Source of the DNA: Bryobacterales bacterium
GTDB lineage: Bacteria > Acidobacteriota > Terriglobia > Bryobacterales > Bryobacteraceae
Length of the DNA: 64,000 nucleotides
Reading direction: 5' to 3'
NCBI GenBank assembly: GCA_020851555.1
Contig: JADZCM010000050.1
Coordinates: 1-64,000, forward strand
Part shown: one piece after another, positions 25,901 to 33,193 of the stretch
Layout of the letters: every line of letters begins with the position of its first letter
How positions within the stretch are numbered: the first letter of the stretch is position 1
Made by a program: the position numbers and the translations under genes
Notes under the pieces: model-generated
The model's database searches: none
What the model was told of the DNA's origin: nothing
What the model saw: the letters and a program-made list of their open reading frames with translations, nothing else

Positions 25901-25906
25901 TACTCT
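25901..25906 (+). promoter_or_regulatory. -10 hexamer of the conserved hypothetical gene at 25914
   Basis: TACTCT ends seven bases before the ATG at 25914, again predicting a leaderless message. No Shine-Dalgarno is present. The -35 region is unconvincing. Confidence 0.35.
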
Positions 25907-25913
25907 GGGCTGC

Positions 25914-26351
25914 ATGGAAGCGCAAGCCACTTTTGACGACGTGAATTTGATACTGCGGCTGTACGAACTGCGCCGCGAGTCCAAGATGCGGACGGCCCGC
26001 GACTGGTTCGCCAGGAACTTCAAAGCCGCCACCGTGGAAGAGTACAACACGCTCTGCCCCATGGGTTCGGAGGAGAACGCCTACGCGCGGATGGTGCTCA
26101 GCTACTGGGAGATGGCGGCGTCTTTCATCACCGGCGGCGTGCTCAACCAGGAACTGTTCTTCCAGAGCGGCGGAGAGCTGCTGTACGTCTGGGAGAGGCT
26201 GCGGACGGTCCTCCCGGAGTTCCGGGAGCGGAACCGGAGCCCGCGCGCCTACAAGAACCTGGAGACCGTGGCCCAGTCCTTCATCCAGTGGATGAACCGG
26301 CACTCCCCCGGCGCGTACGAAGCCTTCTCGGCCAGAGTCAGAGGGGTGTGA
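25914..26351 (+). CDS. conserved hypothetical protein (DUF4760-like)
   Basis: The ATG at 25914 is chosen because the protein resemblance starts there; upstream codons in the frame are antisense to the iron-sulfur gene. The 145-residue, mostly helical protein contains ARDWFARNFKAATVEEY, CPMGSEENAYARMVLSYWEM, NQELFFQSGGELLYVWERL. This style is common in Acidobacterial small proteins and recalls DUF4760, but I cannot confirm that family. The stop overlaps the start of the next gene, so the two are coupled. No function can be proposed. Confidence 0.65.
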   Translation: MEAQATFDDVNLILRLYELRRESKMRTARDWFARNFKAATVEEYNTLCPMGSEENAYARMVLSYWEMAASFITGGVLNQELFFQSGGELLYVWERLRTVLPEFRERNRSPRAYKNLETVAQSFIQWMNRHSPGAYEAFSARVRGV

Positions 26352-26653
26352 ACCGGGGCGGCGCCGTGCGCAGGGACGCGGAGTATTTCGGGGATCGCGA
26401 GGCCGAGCTCATCTACATCGCGAAGAGACTCGCCGAAGCGCGCGCGCTCGAAGGACTGCTGACCTCGGGCGGAATAGACTACGCGGTGGAGCCCGACGAG
26501 TACCTCGGCGGTCTCATCTTCCGGCGGGTGCGGATCGGCGCCTTCTTTTACGTTCTCCCGGAAGCCGCCGCGCAGGCGCGCCGGTTCATGGAGGGACGCG
26601 GATACCGCCCGTACCGTCCGCCGCCGGACGGGGCTACGGCTCGGCGGGATTGA
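26348..26653 (+). CDS. small conserved hypothetical protein (DUF2007-like signal-transducer type)
   Basis: Start set at GTG 26348, overlapping the preceding stop (GTGTGA). The 101-residue product contains ELIYIAKRLAEARALEGLL and GIDYAVEPDEYLGG, then FFYVLPEAAAQARRFM. This pattern (change of compartment or index, then EAARALLE) recalls DUF2007 putative signal-transducing proteins. The 3' end overlaps the antisense end of the secreted propeller gene by 20 bases. Function not deducible. Confidence 0.6.
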   Translation: MNRGGAVRRDAEYFGDREAELIYIAKRLAEARALEGLLTSGGIDYAVEPDEYLGGLIFRRVRIGAFFYVLPEAAAQARRFMEGRGYRPYRPPPDGATARRD

Positions 26654-29525
26654 AGACCGGGATGGTCACGACGTTGCTGACGTAAACGTCCTGGGCGATG
26701 GTCAGTTGCGTGAGCGGGTTGGTGGACTGGCCCGAGTTCAGCTCCAGATGCACTTCGTAGATGCCCACGGTTCCGGGCCTCATGCCCGTGGCCAGAACGT
26801 TCGCCGTCTTGCCGCCGGCGAGCGAGGAGACAAACTCCTGCGGCTCGTTGAACGCCGGCCCCTCGTAGTTCTTCCCGGTGAGAACCCGGGACTGCGCTTC
26901 GGCCGGCTTGATCAGCCCCAGTCCCGTCGCGTAGACGACGATCGTCTCTCCCGGCAGCGCCGGGTTTTGCGGAGTGATCAGGCTGCCGGCTTCGTTGGCA
27001 CAGCACAGCCGGTCGTTGAACGGCGTCAGAATCACGGAGGAGCCCTCGGGACTGCTCACGGAAATGCGGAGCCCGTTGGCCTCCGGTCCCGGGATACGCG
27101 CGCGCAGCCGGACCCGGGTCCAGATGCTTGAGGGGAAGGCCTCCACCAGCGGGTCCGCGTTCAGCATTCTCACGAACGCGTCGCGGATGGAGTTGAGCGT
27201 GTCCCCTTCCTGGACCGCGTAAGTGTACTTCCGGTCCTCGATGTTAATGCTGACGACGTCGCCCGCCACCACGCTCCCGTCGATCGACACGGTGCCGGTT
27301 GCGTGGCTGCTGAAGTGCATCGCCACGGCGGGCCGCGGGTCCAGCCCGCCGTACGCGAAGATGCCGGGGTTCTGGGCCACGACCGGAACGGCAACCGCAT
27401 TGGTGGCCGTCACGCGGCCGTCGCTCCAGCGCACGCGAACGTAGGCGCTAACGCTGGTGGTGTCGCTAACCTCAAACGGGATCTGCGCGTTGATCTGGGT
27501 TGGGGACACGTACAGCAGGGGAGCACGGATTCCGTCGAAGTACACCTGCACGCCGCCCAAATCCGTGGGCAGTGGGTTGGCGCCGGAGGGAGCCGAGGCG
27601 GTCGTGCCGGCCAGCCGTTCCCCGATAATCTCCACCAGCGTGCCGGGCGCGATCTTCGCCGCGTCCTTCCCGCCGGCCAGCGTCGCTCCCGAGGCGGTGG
27701 CGACAATGCCCGCGTCGGTGGACGTTTTCGTGGAGATCGTGATCTCGTCGCCGGCGGGGCCTTCCACCCGCGCCACCAGCACCAGGCTGGCCAGCGGCAG
27801 GTTGGCGACGGCGTACACCAGGGGATCGCCGCCCTCCCCGTTGATCTGGTCGACGAAGGCGGTGACGATCGTGTCGAAGCTGTCCGATTCAACCAGCTTG
27901 TGGCTGTACTCCTTCCCGCCGATCGTGATAGTAACCTCGTCGTCCTTCTTCAACTGGCCCGAAAACCCGACCGAGCCGAGAGCGTAGATGAACCGGCTGG
28001 CGCTGTTGCGCACCCCGGTATAGGGAATCGACGGCTCCGCCTGGCTGAACACCATGATCCGGCGGTTGAAGGGGTCGGTGACGTAGAGGTTGACGCCGTC
28101 CCAGGCCAGGGCCAGCGGCGTGCGCAGGGAGTCCGCGCTGGACCGGCGCCACTCGTAGGCCGAATCGGACGCGAGGTTGACGTCATCGCTGGGCTGCCCC
28201 AGGATCACGTCGGCCGGCTGGCCGTTGGAGGTCGGGACGCTGTTGTACACCAGCACCCGGTCGTTGCCTCCATCCGCGATGAAGAGCCGCTGGCCGTCGG
28301 AGAGAGCGAAGCGCGGGAAATCCATGGTGCCGGCGCACCGTGCCGGGTACGCCACCACGGAGAGGGCGCCGCTGAGCGGGCCGAAACCGGTGGAATCCAC
28401 GGCAATCGTGAACGTGTCTTCGTCCTTGACGGAGACCACGAAACTGCTGTTGACCGGAGTCCAGGATCCCGTGGCGCCGGAGATCTTGACGATCTGGCCC
28501 GTCACCAGACCGTGGTGCGCGGCCGTGAAGACCACCGGGGCGGCCTGCGTGGCGGCCGTAATGGACACCGGACTGCCCAGCGCCTTGCAAAGCCCGACGG
28601 AGTTGTTCGCCAGGGCGCTGGTCATATCCGGCTGTCCCACCACCACGTCGGCGGGCTGGCCGTTCCGCGCGGGCAAGGAATTCCAGATGAGAACCCGGTT
28701 GTGGCCGAGATCGGAGACGTAGAGACGCTGGCCGTCGGAGGTCACCGAAACCGGACTCACCAGGTTATCGGCCTTGGGGTTGAGACCGGCCTGGGTAAGG
28801 TCGATCTGCACCCGGACGTTGAAATCAGTCTGTCCGATCACCAGGTCGGCGGCCTTTCCGTTGGACGTCGGGATGGAGTTCCAGATGAGGACCCGGTTGT
28901 TGAACGTGTCGGCTACGAAGAGCCTGCCGTTCTGAATCCAGACGCCCTGGGGGCCGCGCAGCGAACTGGAGTTCGGCGGCTGGGCCACGGCAACGCTCGT
29001 GAAATTCGCCTGTCCGACGACCACGTCGGCCGGCGCGTTGTTGGAGAACGGGATGGAATTCCAGATCAGGACGCGGTTATTGTCCGAATCCGCCACCACC
29101 AGCCTCACCCCGTCGGAGGCGATTCCCGTGGGCGTTCGCAAAGTGGACTGCGTCGGCGGCATGGACGGCGCAGTCTCCACAAAATCTTTCTGCCCCAGCA
29201 CCACCGACGCGGCGCCCCCGCAAACCGGGCACCGGCGCGTCCACTCCAACTCCGCGGTCGGGGACGGGAGCATGCGGGACAGGTCCTTGTAGATCAACGC
29301 GCGGTGATTGATGGGATCGGCGGCGACACGGTTCGCGTCCGTCACGAAGAGCATGTCGCCGGCGTAGGCGATACCGCCCACACCGCCTACCAGGGCTTCG
29401 TGCGCGCCCTGGGCCTGCTCGGTGAAGAACGACTGCCCGATGACCAACCGCGCGGCCTGCCCCGTCGTGAAACTCTCCGCAAAGCATGCGCTGGCCGCTA
29501 AAAGAAAGAGCCCAAAGAACTTCAT
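26634..29525 (-). CDS. secreted NHL-type beta-propeller protein with TIGR03437-type C-terminus
   Basis: Start at 29525 gives a Sec signal peptide (MKFFGLFLLAASACFAES); upstream codons of the open frame are not supported. The 963-residue protein has at least five propeller-blade repeats in its first half, each with a RVLIWNSIPxxN-type strand then DVVVGQ; at DNA level they recur about every 185 bases. An inserted module (ITAATQAAPVVFTAAHHGL) resembles an E1 FCCH-like domain. Later, two copies of a GGKEYSHKLVESDSFDTI-like module occur, one splitting the TIGR03437 region (VEIIGERLAG; GETIVVYATGLGLI). TIGR03437 domains are typical of Solibacter-group proteins. Probably surface or extracellular; ligand unknown. 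Confidence 0.85.
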   Translation of the reverse strand: MKFFGLFLLAASACFAESFTTGQAARLVIGQSFFTEQAQGAHEALVGGVGGIAYAGDMLFVTDANRVAADPINHRALIYKDLSRMLPSPTAELEWTRRCPVCGGAASVVLGQKDFVETAPSMPPTQSTLRTPTGIASDGVRLVVADSDNNRVLIWNSIPFSNNAPADVVVGQANFTSVAVAQPPNSSSLRGPQGVWIQNGRLFVADTFNNRVLIWNSIPTSNGKAADLVIGQTDFNVRVQIDLTQAGLNPKADNLVSPVSVTSDGQRLYVSDLGHNRVLIWNSLPARNGQPADVVVGQPDMTSALANNSVGLCKALGSPVSITAATQAAPVVFTAAHHGLVTGQIVKISGATGSWTPVNSSFVVSVKDEDTFTIAVDSTGFGPLSGALSVVAYPARCAGTMDFPRFALSDGQRLFIADGGNDRVLVYNSVPTSNGQPADVILGQPSDDVNLASDSAYEWRRSSADSLRTPLALAWDGVNLYVTDPFNRRIMVFSQAEPSIPYTGVRNSASRFIYALGSVGFSGQLKKDDEVTITIGGKEYSHKLVESDSFDTIVTAFVDQINGEGGDPLVYAVANLPLASLVLVARVEGPAGDEITISTKTSTDAGIVATASGATLAGGKDAAKIAPGTLVEIIGERLAGTTASAPSGANPLPTDLGGVQVYFDGIRAPLLYVSPTQINAQIPFEVSDTTSVSAYVRVRWSDGRVTATNAVAVPVVAQNPGIFAYGGLDPRPAVAMHFSSHATGTVSIDGSVVAGDVVSINIEDRKYTYAVQEGDTLNSIRDAFVRMLNADPLVEAFPSSIWTRVRLRARIPGPEANGLRISVSSPEGSSVILTPFNDRLCCANEAGSLITPQNPALPGETIVVYATGLGLIKPAEAQSRVLTGKNYEGPAFNEPQEFVSSLAGGKTANVLATGMRPGTVGIYEVHLELNSGQSTNPLTQLTIAQDVYVSNVVTIPVFNPAEP

Positions 29526-29552
29526 GATTAAGCTGAGGACTTCAGATATCTG

Positions 29553-29558
29553 AGTATA
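29553..29558 (-). promoter_or_regulatory. -10 box for the secreted propeller gene
   Basis: The reverse strand reads TTGGTATACTC, a perfect TATACT about 27 bases upstream of the ATG. The expected start gives a leader of about 20 bases. The -35 is not obvious. Confidence 0.4.
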
Positions 29559-29755
29559 CCAACTCTCCCGGACCCGTGATCCGTCCGGGAACAGGACCGG
29601 TCCGGCCGCGCCGCCTGACGCGGGCGTGCGGTGAACGCGGGGCTTTGCCTCAAGCCCTATGATGCGCAGAACGTGGACCGGTCTCGCGCCCGGACTGACG
29701 CACCGTTCCACTCCCTTCGCGCTGCGGGCGGATTTTCTTCCAGTCCCCACCCGGT

Positions 29756-29785
29756 TTGCGTTCGCGCGGGCCGCGCCGATAGTAT
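29756..29785 (+). promoter_or_regulatory. sigma70-like promoter of the bactofilin gene
   Basis: TTGCGT (29756-29761) and TAGTAT (29780-29785) are 18 bases apart. The predicted transcript carries a leader of about 60 bases that includes two hairpins, at 29804-29820 and 29823-29840. Confidence 0.4.
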
Positions 29786-29803
29786 AGGACATCGGCCTCA
29801 TTC

Positions 29804-29840
29804 CGGCTGATCTACAGCCGTCCCTTGTGACGGTACAAGG
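29804..29840 (+). promoter_or_regulatory. two leader hairpins, the second masking the bactofilin ribosome binding site
   Basis: Hairpin 1 pairs CGGCTG (29804-29809) with CAGCCG (29815-29820). Hairpin 2 pairs CCTTGT (29823-29828) with ACAAGG (29835-29840). Its 3' arm is the first part of the AAGGAGG Shine-Dalgarno of the ATG at 29852. Translation could be controlled by this structure; inference only. Confidence 0.35.
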
Positions 29841-29851
29841 AGGATGCGCGT

Positions 29852-30418
29852 ATGTGGAGCAAGCGCAGAGACGAGGAGCCAATCATGCGACCTTCGGCCC
29901 CTCCCACTTCCGCCGAGTTGGCGCGGGAAGGGATTCCGATTTCGACGCTTTCCAGCAGGAGTCCCGAGTCCGACGCGAATCGCGGCACGGCCTTGATGGG
30001 CAAGTCGGTCGTGGTCAAGGGACAGGTCTTCTCCAGGGAAGATCTGACCGTGGACGGGGAGATGGAGGGAACGCTCGAGTTGCAGGAACACCGATTGACC
30101 ATCGGCCCCAACGGCAGGGTACAGGCCACCATCAAGGCGCGGGAAGTGGTGATCCTCGGGACGGTTCACGGCAACGTCGAGGCCAGCGAGAAGATCGACA
30201 TCCGCAAGGACGCCAAGCTGGTGGGCGATCTCAAGACCGCCCGCATCATGATTGAGGACGGGGCCTATTTCAAGGGCAGCATCGACATTCAGAAGCCGGA
30301 AGTCGCCCGGCCGCCGGCTGCCGCGCGCCCGCAACCGCCTGCCGCGCCACCGGCGCCCAGTCTGCCTCAGCAGCCCCCGCTCGTTTCGGGCGGCAATCCC
30401 GCGGACGTCAAACGCTAG
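29852..30418 (+). CDS. bactofilin (polymer-forming cytoskeletal protein)
   Basis: A 188-residue protein. The ATG follows AAGGAGG by eight bases. The central 110 residues form the bactofilin right-handed beta-helix: VVKGQVFSREDLTVDGEMEG, IGPNGRVQATIKAREVVILG, VHGNVEASEKIDIRKDAKLVGDL, IMIEDGAYFKGSIDI. Disordered proline-rich tails flank it, as usual. Bactofilins polymerise without nucleotide and position cell-wall or envelope enzymes. The following methyltransferase, AsnB and glycosyltransferase genes suggest a role in placing envelope polysaccharide machinery. Confidence 0.92.
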   Translation: MWSKRRDEEPIMRPSAPPTSAELAREGIPISTLSSRSPESDANRGTALMGKSVVVKGQVFSREDLTVDGEMEGTLELQEHRLTIGPNGRVQATIKAREVVILGTVHGNVEASEKIDIRKDAKLVGDLKTARIMIEDGAYFKGSIDIQKPEVARPPAAARPQPPAAPPAPSLPQQPPLVSGGNPADVKR

Positions 30419-30439
30419 TCTCAGCGGAGGTGCCCGCCG

Positions 30440-31168
30440 TTGGTGAAGGATCTCTTAAGGCGGCTGTTGCCCGGGAGAACGCCCGTGCAGGGGCCTGCGC
30501 CGGCGAGTCCTCACGAAGCCGGGGACCCGGCCGGCCTGCGTGGACCCCTCCCGCCGGACGGCGGTTCGCCGCGCACGGAAGGCTACGCGCGCCACAGCCA
30601 CGGCCTGGAGCAGTTCCTCAACCATTTGCACTCCCAGGAGCCTCTGAGTGTGCTCGATGTCGGAGGCGCGAACCAGGCCAATGTGGAGTTCCTGACCGGC
30701 CTGGGACATAAGCTGCTCAGCGAGGATTTCCTTCGTGTGCTGGATGCCACCGCCGCCGCCGGACCTTCCGGCGGCGCGGAAGCCGGGGGCGAACAGGAAC
30801 AGGTCGATTCGTTCCTCGAGCAGTGCCTGGATTTTCCCGTGGAGTGCGTTGACGGCGTGCTGTTGTGGGACTCGCTGGAGTACCTGCCGCCGCCGCTCCT
30901 CAAGGCAGCCGTGGACCGCCTGTACTACGTAACCAGGCCTGGGGCCTACCTGCTGGCCTTCTTCCACGCCGATGAAAAGGCCGCCGAGGTCCCGGCGTAT
31001 AAGTACCGCATCCACGACGCCAGGACGCTCATGCTGACGCAAGAACGCATGCGCCGCCCCTGCCAGATCTTCAACAACCGTTCGGTCGAGAAGCTGTTCC
31101 GCCGCTTCCAGTCGGTGAAGTTCTTCCTGGCGCGGGACCATCTCCGCGAGGTCATCGTGCGGAGGTGA
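30440..31168 (+). CDS. SAM-dependent methyltransferase (class I fold), probable
   Basis: A 242-residue protein with a proline-rich disordered N-terminus (to about residue 50). A Rossmann-like core follows: SVLDVGGANQANVEFL (motif I), a mid-domain VDGVLLWDSLEYLPPPLLKAAVDRLYYV (motifs IV-V) and a late FHADEKAAEVPAYKYRI segment. The pattern is that of class I methyltransferases, with a diverged glycine loop (GGAN). It starts 22 bases after bactofilin, so it is likely in the same transcript. Substrate unknown; lipid or glycan precursor plausible. Confidence 0.7.
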   Translation: MVKDLLRRLLPGRTPVQGPAPASPHEAGDPAGLRGPLPPDGGSPRTEGYARHSHGLEQFLNHLHSQEPLSVLDVGGANQANVEFLTGLGHKLLSEDFLRVLDATAAAGPSGGAEAGGEQEQVDSFLEQCLDFPVECVDGVLLWDSLEYLPPPLLKAAVDRLYYVTRPGAYLLAFFHADEKAAEVPAYKYRIHDARTLMLTQERMRRPCQIFNNRSVEKLFRRFQSVKFFLARDHLREVIVRR

Positions 31169-31207
31169 GCGCCGGGGCGGCTCTCTCCTGAACCCGGTCT
31201 TCTGTGG

Positions 31208-31213
31208 TATGCT
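31208..31213 (+). promoter_or_regulatory. -10 hexamer upstream of asnB
   Basis: TATGCT lies about 50 bases before the GTG start of asnB. The -35 region is poorly matched. A leader of about 40 bases would result. Confidence 0.3.
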
Positions 31214-31261
31214 CTGCGAAACGGCGAGCAGTAAGGTGAGTAAACGGGGAGTATTGAGTGT

Positions 31262-33193
31262 GTGTGCGGTATCGCGGGCTTTACACATCTGAGCCGGCCC
31301 GCCGGCAGTGATCGGATCAGCCGGGCCGCGCGGGCCCTGGTGCATCGCGGCCCGGACCAGCAGGGCATCTACCAATCGGAGCGCGTCTCGCTGGGCGCTG
31401 TCCGCCTGAAGATCATCGACCTGGCCGCGGGGGACCAGCCGATGGTCAGCGCCGACGGCGGCACGGTTCTCGTATTCAACGGCGAGATCTACAACCGGGC
31501 GGAATTGCGCCGCGAACTCGCTGCGCGGGGCCGCTCTTTCGCCGGCCACGGCGACACGGAGGTCGTTCTGCAAGCCTTCCTCGAGTGGGGCCGCCAGTGC
31601 CTGCCGCGCCTCCGCGGGATGTTCGCGCTCGCCGTTTGGGAGGAGTCCTCCGGCCGCCTGCTGCTGGCCAGGGACCGCATGGGCATCAAGCCGCTCTACC
31701 TTCTCAGGCGGGGAGACGAGTTGTACTTTGCGTCCGAGCTGAAGGCCATCCTCTGCCATGCGGAAGTGGACCGCCGAATCGACCCCGTGGGGCTTCACTA
31801 CTACCTCGGCCTGAATTACGTTCCCGGTCCGCACACGCTCGTGGAGGGCATCGGGAAACTGCCGCCCGGCCATTGGCTGGAGTGGCGCAGCGGCCGGGTC
31901 GAAACCGGCGCTTACTGGCGGCTGGACTTCCGTCCGGACCGCACCCGGACCATTGAGAGCGCCAAAGAGGAATTGGACTGTCTGCTGCAATCCGCGGTCC
32001 GGGAGCACCTGGTCTCGGATGTCCCCCTGGGCCTTTGGTCCAGCGGCGGGTTGGACTCCACGACGATTCTCCACTACGCGGCCCAGGCCGCCCCCGGCCG
32101 CCTCAAGACTTTCTCCGTCTCGTTCCCGGGCCGCAGCTTTGACGAGAGCCGGTATTTCCGCCTGGTGTCGTCGGTTTACGGGACCGACCACCACCAGTTC
32201 AACCTTAACCCCGGCGCGGACCTGGCGTCCGTCATCGAGGACCTGGTGCGCTACGCGGACGAACCGACGGCCGACGCCGGCGCCGTGCCGGTCTGGTATC
32301 TGGCCCGCATGAGCCGCCGCCACGTCACGGTCGCCCTGAGCGGCGAGGGCGCCGATGAGTTGTTCGGCGGCTACGTGACCTACCTGGCCGGCCGGCTGGC
32401 CGGGTTCGCCCGGCGCGTCCCCGCCGGCATCCGGCGCCTGGCCCTGCTGGGCCTGCGTCATTGGCCGGCGTCGGACGAGAAGATCGGCTTCGACTACAAG
32501 CTGCAACGGTTCCTGGCGGGTTCCCTCATGGACCCCGACGAGGCGCACGTCTACTGGAACGGGACTTTCAGCGAGGCGGAAAAGCGCGCGCTGTACGGCG
32601 GCGGCGGCCCGGACGCCGGAGCGGTCAGGCTGCTCTATGAGGCGGCTGCGCTGCCTGCGGCGGACGCCGGTCCGGTCAACCGGTATCTCTGCTTCGACCA
32701 GCTCCGCTACCTGCCGGACGACATCCTGGCCAAGTGCGACCGCATGAGTATGGCGCATTCGCTCGAGGTGCGGCCGCCGTTTCTCGATCACCGTATCGTG
32801 GAGTTCGCCGCATCGCTGCCCGAGAACTTTAAGGTCCGGGGCCGTACGTTGAAGTACCTCCTGCGCGACTTGATGCGCGCCAAACTGCCGGGTGAGATCA
32901 TTCGCCGCAAGAAGGAAGGGCTCGACATTCCGATTCACGACTGGTTCCGGGGTCCGCTCCGCGCCCTGCTTCTGGATACACTGTCAGAGGAGGCGGTCCG
33001 CCGCCACGGGCTGTTCCGTCCCGAGGTGGTGCGGTCGCTCATTGGCGCGCACCTGGAAAGACGCGCCAATCTCGGCTATCACCTATGGGGACTTCTGATC
33101 CTGTTCCTCTGGCTGCGCACGTGGCGGATCGAAACGGCGCCCTGCGCCCTGGGGGAGGAGGGGGTCTCTGCCCGGGCGTCCGCTGGGGGCTGA
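31262..33193 (+). CDS. asnB: glutamine-hydrolysing asparagine synthetase
   Basis: A 643-residue protein. A GTG start is chosen because it puts the amidotransferase nucleophile at Cys2 (MCGIAGF). The N-terminal Ntn glutaminase domain has HRGPDQQG, FNGEIYNRAELR and GDTEVVLQAF. The C-terminal synthetase domain has the PP-loop SSGGLDST, SGEGADELFGGY, and DDILAKCDRMSMAHSLEVRPPFLDH. It makes asparagine from aspartate, or amidates a sugar or peptide in capsule clusters, as several AsnB paralogues do. The neighbourhood (bactofilin, glycosyltransferases, polysaccharide ABC exporter) supports the latter possibility. Confidence 0.93.
   Translation: MCGIAGFTHLSRPAGSDRISRAARALVHRGPDQQGIYQSERVSLGAVRLKIIDLAAGDQPMVSADGGTVLVFNGEIYNRAELRRELAARGRSFAGHGDTEVVLQAFLEWGRQCLPRLRGMFALAVWEESSGRLLLARDRMGIKPLYLLRRGDELYFASELKAILCHAEVDRRIDPVGLHYYLGLNYVPGPHTLVEGIGKLPPGHWLEWRSGRVETGAYWRLDFRPDRTRTIESAKEELDCLLQSAVREHLVSDVPLGLWSSGGLDSTTILHYAAQAAPGRLKTFSVSFPGRSFDESRYFRLVSSVYGTDHHQFNLNPGADLASVIEDLVRYADEPTADAGAVPVWYLARMSRRHVTVALSGEGADELFGGYVTYLAGRLAGFARRVPAGIRRLALLGLRHWPASDEKIGFDYKLQRFLAGSLMDPDEAHVYWNGTFSEAEKRALYGGGGPDAGAVRLLYEAAALPAADAGPVNRYLCFDQLRYLPDDILAKCDRMSMAHSLEVRPPFLDHRIVEFAASLPENFKVRGRTLKYLLRDLMRAKLPGEIIRRKKEGLDIPIHDWFRGPLRALLLDTLSEEAVRRHGLFRPEVVRSLIGAHLERRANLGYHLWGLLILFLWLRTWRIETAPCALGEEGVSARASAGG

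Noticed and set aside
27303-29501. 732-codon plus-strand frame antisense to the propeller gene
   Set aside because: Its repeats simply mirror the blade repeats of the real gene; no signal or domain of its own.
30455-32938. 827-codon open frame antisense to the methyltransferase and asnB genes
   Set aside because: It mirrors the codon phase of well-recognised genes, has no family motif, and reads as low-complexity basic/His-rich sequence; a GC-rich antisense artefact.
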